A stretch of 29,759 nt of DNA from a virus: positions 1-29,759 of IMG/VR virus record IMGVR_UViG_3300009285_002434; one strand, written 5' to 3'. Below, one piece after another: positions 21,173 through 28,169 of this stretch. Every line of letters begins with the position of its first letter. Within the stretch, counting starts at the first letter, position 1. The notes under the pieces were generated by a model that ran no database searches, had not been told where the DNA came from, and saw nothing but the letters and a program-made list of their open reading frames with translations. Position numbers and translations under genes: made by a program.

Positions 21173-21440
21173 TGTCGGCGCGTATCGGCCCGAACAGCCG
21201 GATACCTTTACCGACCTCGCGGACAGCAACCAACTCTCGAAGCTGAACAATGTCTTGCAGCAATTCTTCAACGTCACCAACGGACGCTACACGGTGGATG
21301 TCACAACGACCGACCCCGACGGGTCGCGGCGGTGTACGAAAGGAGAGCTGATTCTCTATGATCCTGGCGCGTCGGAGGAACTGTGCGTGTGTGTGGATGA
21401 AGCGACTAGTAATTGGGATTGCGCTCTTTTGTCTGACTGA
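21105..21440 (+). CDS. Exported Cys-rich tail protein
   Basis: ATG 21105 lies 68 bases inside the hub gene, so the signal peptide (FVGLAGLLCIALGSATNVGA) is read from DNA that also encodes the hub C-terminus. The mature part has a short helix (LADSNQLSKLNNVLQQFFN), then beta strands, and four Cys in the last third (RRCTKGE, ELCVCVDE, DCALL). The 'G-x-L-x-L-Y-D...C-V-C...W' end resembles small fibre or tail domains. Function unknown. It overlaps the next gene by 44 bases. Confidence 0.6.
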   Translation: MTLDRRFVGLAGLLCIALGSATNVGAYRPEQPDTFTDLADSNQLSKLNNVLQQFFNVTNGRYTVDVTTTDPDGSRRCTKGELILYDPGASEELCVCVDEATSNWDCALLSD

Positions 21441-22251
21441 CCCCGCGTGGGCGGCTTGTCCGTCGCGGTCGTTCACCTACACCGCAGGGCAAGCGATTGA
21501 ACCTGCGGAAGTGACGACCAACGAGCAGAACGCCTACGACTACCTCTGTGCAGGGGTGGATACCTACAAGAGCAACTCCATTACGTCAGCTACGCTCCAA
21601 GACGGGGCGGTCACGTCGGCCAAGTTGGGGACAGGCGCGGTGACGACCACCGTAATTCTTGACAATACGATTACGACCACCGACCTTAACGCGACCCTCA
21701 CGCTGAGTGACGCAGATTACCTCGACCTCTCGGCCATCCTGCATGACGATACGGCGCTTCAGGGGTTGCGGTTGCCGCAAATCGGCGCCACGCCTTCGAG
21801 CCCGACGAGTGGCGAAGGGCAGATCGGGTGGGATGAAACGAACAATATGCTGGAAGTCTACAACGGTACGAGTTGGGCGAATGTGAGTCCTGACCCCCTC
21901 ACCCTCACGACCGCTGGCCCCGCCACCCCCGTCGCCAACACCCTCTATACCGATAACATCGTCAAGGGGTGGTGCTACTTTGTGGATGGAGGCACCGCCG
22001 CCATTACCGATGACTTCAACGTGGCGAGCATTGCCGATAACGGGACGGGCGATTACACGATTACCTGGGAAACGGATTTGGCGAATGCGAACTATGCCGT
22101 GGCGGGGACGGCCACCGACGCCACCACTCCCGACTTTATCTTAGTCGAAATCTCCCGTACCGCAGGGACGACACGGGTGGGGGTGTCGAACAGCGGGGGG
22201 ACGGCGGTGGATGCGGCAGGCGGGGCGTCGGTTCTTGTGATAGGAGACTGA
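21397..22251 (+). CDS. Exported tail-fibre-like protein
   Basis: ATG 21397 gives a signal peptide (KRLVIGIALFCLTDPAWA) followed by AACPS; a lipobox is just conceivable but Trp at -3 is atypical. The mature part has fibre-type repeats (SATLQDGAVTSAKLGTGAV, TTTDLNATLTLSD), then 'SSPTSGEGQIGWDETNNMLE' and a C-terminal beta domain with LVEISRTAGTTRVGVSNSGG. This is the layout of tail fibres and capsid fibres. Three Cys are in the mature part. The frame upstream of 21397 is the shadow of the previous gene. It may contact the host surface. Confidence 0.65.
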   Translation: MKRLVIGIALFCLTDPAWAACPSRSFTYTAGQAIEPAEVTTNEQNAYDYLCAGVDTYKSNSITSATLQDGAVTSAKLGTGAVTTTVILDNTITTTDLNATLTLSDADYLDLSAILHDDTALQGLRLPQIGATPSSPTSGEGQIGWDETNNMLEVYNGTSWANVSPDPLTLTTAGPATPVANTLYTDNIVKGWCYFVDGGTAAITDDFNVASIADNGTGDYTITWETDLANANYAVAGTATDATTPDFILVEISRTAGTTRVGVSNSGGTAVDAAGGASVLVIGD

Positions 22252-22252
22252 A

Positions 22253-22648
22253 ATGCGCTACCTCTGGATGTGCTTGCTAGTCGGGATGGGCACGGCATCT
22301 GCCGACCCCGTAACGGTGTGTGCAACCTCACAGGGGACTGTGACTGTCATCTCTCTCAGTCCCCGACCAGGACGACCAGGCGAAACCTTTGAGCAGACGG
22401 CGGCGCGTCGTCTCGCGGACACCTTAGCTGGTCGTGCGGACATTGACCCCGCCGACTGCGTGGCAATGGATGATACGACACTCCCGACGACGAGGCGTGA
22501 GGCGTGGAAACTCCAAGGCAAGCGCGTGGTGATTGACCCGACCGTCCCCGACCCGCAGAACGCGAAAGACGCCACAGAAGCGCGGGTGAAGGCGGCGTTG
22601 GGACTCACCGATAGCGAACTAGCGGATTTGAAGGATGCTCTGCGTTAA
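22253..22648 (+). CDS. Exported 131-aa protein with two cysteines
   Basis: GGAGACTGAA precedes ATG 22253, and the start follows the fibre stop by one base. The N-terminus (MRYLWMCLLVGMGTASA) is a signal peptide with ASA cleavage. The mature part has Cys at VTVCATS and ADCVAMD, a possible disulfide, and a charged helical C-terminus (ALGLTDSELADLKDALR). It is a likely minor virion or assembly factor; no family is recognised. The last 14 bases overlap the next gene. Confidence 0.6.
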   Translation: MRYLWMCLLVGMGTASADPVTVCATSQGTVTVISLSPRPGRPGETFEQTAARRLADTLAGRADIDPADCVAMDDTTLPTTRREAWKLQGKRVVIDPTVPDPQNAKDATEARVKAALGLTDSELADLKDALR

Positions 22649-22952
22649 GCGGGATGCTACGGGACGGCTTGAAGCGGCGATGGAAGTCCGTTTGGTGGAT
22701 GAGAGCGGGCACCTCGACCCCCAGGGACAATGGGCGTGGGTGGAGCAGGTAGAACTGAATCCTGGCGTGAATGCCCGCGAGGTCTTTCGTTACTTCATGG
22801 TTTATGGGGCGCAGTGGTTGCCTACGGCGATATGGTGTTATTGGCTTCGGAAAGGGAAAACCGGCCAGCGGATTCACGGGCCGTTTTCCCGTCAACGGAT
22901 TGAACAGAACTTGGTGAAAGGGGGGAGGCGCGATGTGGTCATGGCTAGTTAG
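22635..22952 (+). CDS. 105-aa protein, unknown
   Basis: Starts inside the end of the exported gene. The protein has no signal peptide; it has an alpha/beta look (AMEVRLVDESGHLD, VEQVELNPGVNAREVFRYF) and an aromatic centre (WLPTAIWCYWLRKGKTGQ). It could be a tail-assembly or host-contact accessory. The end overlaps the next gene by 20 bases. Confidence 0.5.
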   Translation: MLCVKRDATGRLEAAMEVRLVDESGHLDPQGQWAWVEQVELNPGVNAREVFRYFMVYGAQWLPTAIWCYWLRKGKTGQRIHGPFSRQRIEQNLVKGGRRDVVMAS

Positions 22953-23631
22953 GGTGGGGAATTGGGTGGCGGATGAGGTGTGTTGGGTGCTCGCGGATGA
23001 AACGGGCGGTGGCAGCCAGCCCCAACCCCCCCAAGTCATCCCCGCGCCTGCGGCCCCCGATTACGGGGAAACAGCGGGGGATGTGGCGAAGGCGCGGTTG
23101 GAGTACGACCCCCAACTCACCAAACAGCAGTACGATTTATCCGCGCAGTACGGCCCCCTCTACAAAGCCCTCACGGAACAAATGTTTCCGCAACTGCCCA
23201 TCTTCTCGCAACAGGTCATGCAACAGCTCCAATCCCCGTCAGGATTGACGCCCGAACAGCAAGCGGCCCAAGATGCGATTCGTGGACGGGCGTTTCAGCA
23301 ATCCGAACGGGGGATTCGCACCGCCGCGAATCTGGGCGGGGGGCTGTTTAGCGGCAACCGCGAACTCCAAGAGAATCGCTCCCGCAACGAGATGGCGCAA
23401 TCCTTTGCCAATCAAGACATTGCTCTCAACGACGCGCGGCGACGCTCGACCGTGGGCGACCTCCAAACCCTCTTGCAGTTGGCGTTTCCGAACGTCCAGA
23501 ACTCTACGATTGGGGGGAGCCCTGATGCGTTGTATAACGCGCTCGTTGCCAATCAAGGAAACTATACGGTCACTAGTGGAATCCCAGGGACGCCAGGATT
23601 CTTGTCGAGTTTGGCGGGAGCCTTCCGATAA
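22933..23631 (+). CDS. Probable DNA-ejection/internal virion protein A
   Basis: The 232-aa protein starts with an amphipathic, Trp-rich helix (MWSWLVRVGNWVADEV) that could insert in a membrane, then a Pro/Gln-rich linker and a long helical part (LTPEQQAAQDAIRGRAFQQS ... GGGLFSGNREL). These features, the Gln/Ala-rich helices and the position after the hub and fibre genes fit podovirus ejection proteins. A single Cys is in the N-terminal helix. It would leave the head with DNA to form a channel. No lytic transglycosylase motif is seen. Confidence 0.55.
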   Translation: MWSWLVRVGNWVADEVCWVLADETGGGSQPQPPQVIPAPAAPDYGETAGDVAKARLEYDPQLTKQQYDLSAQYGPLYKALTEQMFPQLPIFSQQVMQQLQSPSGLTPEQQAAQDAIRGRAFQQSERGIRTAANLGGGLFSGNRELQENRSRNEMAQSFANQDIALNDARRRSTVGDLQTLLQLAFPNVQNSTIGGSPDALYNALVANQGNYTVTSGIPGTPGFLSSLAGAFR

Positions 23632-23960
23632 TGCTTCCTTTTCAATCGCTGATGGGACAAGGGAACCAATTTGATCCAGGGGGACAAACGGCACTGTTAC
23701 AGGCTCTCCTCCAACAACTACGAGCCCAGCAACCACAGTGGACACCACAGTGGCGACCCCCCACCCCCGCTCCATCACCACAGATGTCCGTGACGCAATT
23801 ACCAATTCCGCGAGGGCCGCGTTTGATTCAGCAGCCACCGCCCCTTCCAGGGCAAGCGATTGATGAGGCTGGCCGGGAAGCCTGGAACTGGGTCAAGGAG
23901 AATCCTGAAGTGGTTTCAGCCCTCACCGCGATGTTGTCGGGCATTCCCGCGCCTGGATAA
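23631..23960 (+). CDS. 109-aa Pro/Gln-rich protein
   Basis: Starts with the previous stop overlap (TAATG). The N-terminal part is Gln/Leu-rich (ALLQALLQQLRAQQPQW), the middle is Pro-rich with WTPQW/PPTPAP text, and the end has a short helix (EAWNWVKENPEVVSALTAML). No Cys and no signal peptide. It is likely an internal virion or assembly protein, in the ejection module. No family is recognised. Confidence 0.55.
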   Translation: MLPFQSLMGQGNQFDPGGQTALLQALLQQLRAQQPQWTPQWRPPTPAPSPQMSVTQLPIPRGPRLIQQPPPLPGQAIDEAGREAWNWVKENPEVVSALTAMLSGIPAPG

Positions 23961-23969
23961 GGAGAACCC

Positions 23970-24848
23970 ATGCCTACGGTAATTGATACCTCACACTTAA
24001 CGCCACGTCAAAACATTGGGGAGGCGTTAGGCACCTTGAGCGGGGCGGGTTTGAAGATGCTCTTGAAGCTCTTTCTTGAAGGGAAGATCGGCCAAGTGCC
24101 CACAGGGAAATCAACTCTGCAACTTCCCGGCGGAGCTAAAGCGACCCCAGGGCCAGGACTACAATCCCAATTAGACGCAGGACAGCTCCCAGCCTTAACT
24201 CAAGCAGGACAGTTTCCTCAAGGGACGACGGCCAGCCCCCAAACGCGGTTGGGGATTCTCCCTGATCTCTCTCGGCCACTCCAGCAAGCGCAGTTGACCC
24301 AAGCCAACCAGAGCATCGCCAACGCTCCTCTCGAAGCCGAAAAGTTGAGAGAAGACGTTCAGCGTTTGAAGTCGCAATCCGATTTAGAATCTCAGAAGTT
24401 CAACTTTGAGATTCGCAAGACTGCCGTGGAAAACGCCTCTAGGGTTTTACAGGAAGGGGTCATTAAGCCCGAACAGTACGAAGACTTTTTGGCAAAGAAT
24501 GAAAAGTACCTACGGAGTAAGGCGGGAGAAGTTTCTGCCGAGGTCGCTTCTCCAGAACTGAACCAGAGCCGCGTGCGGTCGTTCAATGCGTTAAGTGATG
24601 AAGCGAAACGCAATTTCCTTTCTCAGGCGAGAACGACCAATGATGTGGAAACGCTGGCCTTTCTGGAAGCGAATAAAGACCAACTCGGTCTTCCTGCAAG
24701 CGCCCGCGCTGGGGGGCAATCCCTCTCAGGACTCCCGCAGCGGCTTATGTTGCGGGCGCTCTTAGCACCATTTAGTCCCGTTCAGACCCCGATGGAGCAA
24801 GCTGCACCACAGCTACCAGACCTCTTGAGGTTATTGCGGGGGCAATAA
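23970..24848 (+). CDS. Probable internal virion protein B
   Basis: AAGGAGAACCC precedes ATG 23970. The 292-aa protein has an N-terminal hydrophobic patch (LSGAGLKMLLKLFLEG), a Gln/Pro/Thr-rich linker, then a long coiled coil near residues 115-160 (LEAEKLREDVQRLKSQSDLE) and a helical end. No Cys. The layout is close to other podovirus ejection proteins and it lies just before the 887-aa protein. It is AT-richer than the head genes, as is the next gene. Confidence 0.55.
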   Translation: MPTVIDTSHLTPRQNIGEALGTLSGAGLKMLLKLFLEGKIGQVPTGKSTLQLPGGAKATPGPGLQSQLDAGQLPALTQAGQFPQGTTASPQTRLGILPDLSRPLQQAQLTQANQSIANAPLEAEKLREDVQRLKSQSDLESQKFNFEIRKTAVENASRVLQEGVIKPEQYEDFLAKNEKYLRSKAGEVSAEVASPELNQSRVRSFNALSDEAKRNFLSQARTTNDVETLAFLEANKDQLGLPASARAGGQSLSGLPQRLMLRALLAPFSPVQTPMEQAAPQLPDLLRLLRGQ

Positions 24849-24851
24849 TCT

Positions 24852-27515
24852 ATGTCGTTGTTGGACGAACTTGACCAGCAGACCACTCCAAGTTTGCTCA
24901 ACCAACTTGACCAACCCGCGTCCTTACTCTCCCAGCTTGACCAGCGCGACATTGAAGAAGCGAAGAAGTCTAATTTCCAGCGGGTATTAGAGCAAGTCAA
25001 CCGCACGGGCTACGGCGGGGTCAATCTGGTGCGGAACGCCGTGCAGTCCGTCCAAGGACGAGCTTCTTTCGATCCTGTTCAAGCGTTTACACGCGGAGCG
25101 TCCCTGAAAGATACGCCCACCTTTGGGGAAGTGCTGACGAAGGATTTGGGGTTTAACGATTTCCTCACGTCTGTTGGTGTCCAACCCTCATCCACGACAG
25201 GACGTGTTGCGACGGGCGTCTTGGGGTTTGCTGGGGACGTGCTCGCTGACCCGCTGACCTATGTGCCCGCAGGGGTGTTTGTAAAGATTGCGCAAGGCGC
25301 TGGGCGGGCGATGGGAGTGGCGCGGGGTGTTAAAGCCTTGGCGCAGACCGAAATGGCACAACAGGCGGGTCGGGCACTTATCCCTGGGTTTGGGCTCAAA
25401 CAGGCCGGATTTGGGAGGTTATACGAAGAGTCTTTGCACTATCAGGGATTACTCCAGAAGCGTCAAGCCGATGTTATCCAAGACACGCTTGACTTGGCAA
25501 AGGGTTTTTCGCCGCAAGAGGCATCAACCATCCGTCGCATTTTGGATGAACCTGGGTTTCTGACGGAAGGAGTCGAACCAAAATTGGTGGAAACCGCTGA
25601 GAAGATGCGGGAGAAGTTCGCCGCCTTTGCCGATATAGAACAGCAAGCAGGGATTCTGCCGCGTATTCGGGAGTTTTATTTTCCGCACATCCGCAAGGAC
25701 GTAGAGCAGACGATTGGTTCCGCGACGACCGCCCTACGAAAGATCACCCCTGGATTTGCGAAACCCCGGACGATTGAGGAGAGCATTACCTCGGTCAACC
25801 ATGCCCTCGCCCGCGAGTTCTTCGAGGAAAACGCCTTTAAGGGGCTGGGGATTCGTGGATTAGCCCACGCCCGCGCTGTTACCGCGAATGAGTTTTTGAC
25901 CAAAACGCTAACCGAATATGGCCGTCCGGCCAAACTAGGGGATTCGGTTTTATCGGGAGAGGGCGTGTATGTTGCCCGCGATCTGTTTAAGCGGGCTCCA
26001 GAGCAATTCTTGAAGCAGAACCTCCAAGCCTTATCGAGCGGAAATGAACTCGTTGAAATCGGAACAGAGGCCGCCCAGCACCTTATCGGTTCGACGAAGG
26101 GGGCCGAGGTCTGGGTCTTGCCGAAAGAAATCGCAGACCACCTTAATACCTTCCGCAAGACCGTCCAGAATCAAGGCGAAATGCGGACGTTTCTCAAGGG
26201 GTATGACGGGGTACTGAATCTCTGGAAAGGGTATCAGACGGGGGCGAATCTCGCCTTTCATAGTCGCAATGCCATTTCTAACTATTGGTTGAATTATCTC
26301 CGACACGGTGCCAAAGCGTTTGACCCCGCAGCCAATCATCGGGCGCTGGGGGTGTTGTTGGCAAATAGTGACGCCGTGCGTGAGAAGCTCCCTCTCTTCG
26401 CACAGCGATTAGAACAGTCCGTTATCCAAACTCCAAACGGGCCGCTCTCCTACAAACAAGTGTTTGGCCTCATGCAGGAGTATGGGATTGCGGGACGTGG
26501 GTGGGTGGGGACGGATATTCCCATGCTCATCGACCAGCAACTGTCCGTCGGCTTGGCGGGGACGGCGAAGAAGCTCTTAACGCGGATGAATCCTGCGTCG
26601 CAGCACAACGCCCTCTTGACCATGGGACGGGCTGTCGGGCAAAACGTGGAGAATCACGCACGGGCGTTGAGCTTTCTCTTGGGGTTGGAACGGGGTGAAG
26701 ATGTCGTGACCGCCGCCATGCAAACCCGCAAGTACCTATTTGACTATGCCGAACTCACAGGCTTTGAGAAGCAGGTCATGAAGCGGATTGTCCCCTTCTA
26801 TACCTGGATGCGGAAGAACATTCCGCTCCAGTTTGAACAGATGCTTCGCCAGCCCTCCAAATACACGACGTTGACCAAGGCCGAGGGGGAAATTGAGCGC
26901 GGGGTGCGTCAACCCACCGAGATGCCTGATTGGGTGCGGGCAAGTGTCCCGATTTTCGTTGGAGAAACTCCTGACCATAAAGCATTGGCGTTTTCCCTGC
27001 GGTCGTATATTCCTGCCGCCGACATTGAATCCATCATTGGGGGTTCGACCCCGCTAGGTAGCCAACGTGTGCCAGAAATCATCCGCACCCTCCTAACTAG
27101 TGTTTCCCCCCTGATTCGAGAGCCTGTCGAACAGGCGGTGAATTACGATACGTTCTTTAACCGTCCGATTGAATATTTCCCTGGGGAACGGAGAACTGTT
27201 CTAGGACAGAGCGTTCCGAATCGCCTTGCCCGACTGATTCCACGCCCAGCCCAAGATGTGTCTCGATTGGTAGGAGACCAAGGTCGTGAATCGCAGTCAG
27301 GTTCGTTGCCATTTCCTGCGCGGGCGGCTCGTTTTGTGACTGGTGGGAGATTGACAGCGGTAGATGAAGACCGGCAACGTAAGCGGAGCAAGTTTGAACG
27401 CGACCGACTGGAGCGCCAAGCGAAGTTTAGTCTTAAGCTGGCGCGGCAACACGGGGATACGGCAAATATCGAAGCTGCCGAACGCGCCTTGACGCGGATA
27501 CGAGAGTCTCGTTAG
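24852..27515 (+). CDS. Large internal virion/ejection-type protein, 887 aa
   Basis: The N-terminus repeats LLxxLDQ three times (SLLDELDQQ, SLLNQLDQP, SLLSQLDQR) within 35 residues. Later segments have amphipathic helices, a region GYQTGANLAFHSRNAISNYW near residues 458-477 and FEKQVMKRIVPFYTWMRKNI near 638-657, text shared with very large phage proteins packaged in the head or ejected. No lysozyme or transglycosylase motif was found. There is no Cys in 887 residues. It is likely the main ejection protein, forming part of the conduit through the cell envelope. The C-terminus is basic. It overlaps a minus-strand micro-gene by four bases. Confidence 0.65.
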   Translation: MSLLDELDQQTTPSLLNQLDQPASLLSQLDQRDIEEAKKSNFQRVLEQVNRTGYGGVNLVRNAVQSVQGRASFDPVQAFTRGASLKDTPTFGEVLTKDLGFNDFLTSVGVQPSSTTGRVATGVLGFAGDVLADPLTYVPAGVFVKIAQGAGRAMGVARGVKALAQTEMAQQAGRALIPGFGLKQAGFGRLYEESLHYQGLLQKRQADVIQDTLDLAKGFSPQEASTIRRILDEPGFLTEGVEPKLVETAEKMREKFAAFADIEQQAGILPRIREFYFPHIRKDVEQTIGSATTALRKITPGFAKPRTIEESITSVNHALAREFFEENAFKGLGIRGLAHARAVTANEFLTKTLTEYGRPAKLGDSVLSGEGVYVARDLFKRAPEQFLKQNLQALSSGNELVEIGTEAAQHLIGSTKGAEVWVLPKEIADHLNTFRKTVQNQGEMRTFLKGYDGVLNLWKGYQTGANLAFHSRNAISNYWLNYLRHGAKAFDPAANHRALGVLLANSDAVREKLPLFAQRLEQSVIQTPNGPLSYKQVFGLMQEYGIAGRGWVGTDIPMLIDQQLSVGLAGTAKKLLTRMNPASQHNALLTMGRAVGQNVENHARALSFLLGLERGEDVVTAAMQTRKYLFDYAELTGFEKQVMKRIVPFYTWMRKNIPLQFEQMLRQPSKYTTLTKAEGEIERGVRQPTEMPDWVRASVPIFVGETPDHKALAFSLRSYIPAADIESIIGGSTPLGSQRVPEIIRTLLTSVSPLIREPVEQAVNYDTFFNRPIEYFPGERRTVLGQSVPNRLARLIPRPAQDVSRLVGDQGRESQSGSLPFPARAARFVTGGRLTAVDEDRQRKRSKFERDRLERQAKFSLKLARQHGDTANIEAAERALTRIRESR

Positions 27516-27649
27516 TAATCATGTTCAGACCACGAGGCGTTGCGCGGGTCGTTGCCTAACGGCCATTGCCATCCGCCCGTTTGGATGGCGAACCAAAAAA
27601 TGAATAGCATCACAATGGCTGTGAACGTGTTAATCGCAAACTGTTTCAT
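27512..27649 (-). CDS. 45-aa single-pass membrane protein on opposite strand
   Basis: Read directly from the minus strand: AAGGGAGAC precedes ATG 27649 at good spacing. The peptide has one membrane helix (FTAIVMLFIFWFAI, about residues 9-22) followed by QTGGWQWPLGN and a polar tail. It is the only minus-strand gene in the late region and lies beside the lysin, so a holin, antiholin or lysis regulator is plausible. Its stop overlaps the end of the 887-aa gene. No clear promoter is seen upstream; the hairpin GCCATCC/GGATGGC inside it has no U-run. Confidence 0.55.
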   Translation of the reverse strand: MKQFAINTFTAIVMLFIFWFAIQTGGWQWPLGNDPRNASWSEHDY

Positions 27650-27666
27650 GTCTCCCTTGTACCCCT

Positions 27667-27837
27667 ATGCCTGAGCAAAAGCAAGCAAAATCGCTCCCCC
27701 CCGACATCGTGGCCCGCATTATCCTGGGCGAAGCGGCGGGGGAGGGGCCAGCCGGGATGATGTTTGTGCGGGATGTGCTCGCCAACCGCGCCAAAACGCA
27801 GAAGAAAACCCTCGAAGAAGTGGGCCAGCCGGGATGA
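27667..27837 (+). pseudogene. SleB-like cell-wall hydrolase, N-terminal part (split by duplication)
   Basis: The 56-aa frame has IVARIILGEAAGEG, the Hydrolase_2/SleB catalytic helix with the active-site Glu near residue 22, and then VRDVLANRAK as in the family. It stops at 27837 because a 77-bp tandem duplication shifts the frame. Removing one copy joins it to 27834-28169 and gives a normal 141-aa enzyme that would cleave peptidoglycan glycan strands. The start has no good ribosome binding site. As drawn, the product would lack the C-terminal half of the fold. An assembly error is possible. Confidence 0.7.
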
Positions 27838-27898
27838 TGTTTGTGCGGGATGTGCTCGCCAACCGCGCCAAAACGCAGAAGAAAACCCTCGAAGAAGT
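27745..27898. repeat. Perfect 77-bp tandem duplication
   Basis: 27745-27821 and 27822-27898 are identical, beginning GGGCCAGCCGGG and ending GAAGAAGT. Seventy-seven is not a multiple of three, so it breaks the hydrolase frame. Confidence 0.95.
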
Positions 27899-28169
27899 TG
27901 CGACGGCTCCGAAGCAGTTTAGCGCCTATTCCCGTCCCGACCTCGAAGCCTTTTATTCCCGCCAGCCAGCAATCCTCCGCAACTTGGCGAATGCATTGGT
28001 CGCGGAAGCGCGCCGTCCCGACTTTGTGCCTCAGTATGAAGGCATTGAGCACTTTGAAAATATCCGTAACTGGGAACGCCGACACGAACTTCCGGACACG
28101 CATTGGTTCAACCGCATGGAAGAAGTGGGACGGGTGGGAAACCATGTGGCGCTACGCCCTCGCCGTTAG
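27834..28169 (+). CDS. SleB-like cell-wall hydrolase, C-terminal part
   Basis: ATG 27834 overlaps the stop of the first part (ATGA), so ribosomes could restart and make a 111-aa protein. It carries the family's downstream text (VATAPKQFSAYSRPD, then NLANALVAEARR and HWFNRMEEVGRVGNH) but not the catalytic Glu. Active only if joined to the N-terminal part by loss of one repeat copy. It could otherwise be a non-catalytic partner. The 3' end overlaps the signal peptide of the next gene by 26 bases. Confidence 0.7.
   Translation: MMFVRDVLANRAKTQKKTLEEVATAPKQFSAYSRPDLEAFYSRQPAILRNLANALVAEARRPDFVPQYEGIEHFENIRNWERRHELPDTHWFNRMEEVGRVGNHVALRPRR

Noticed and set aside
27568-27589. Hairpin GCCATCC/GGATGGC as a terminator
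   Set aside because: No U-run follows on either strand; it lies inside the minus-strand micro-gene.
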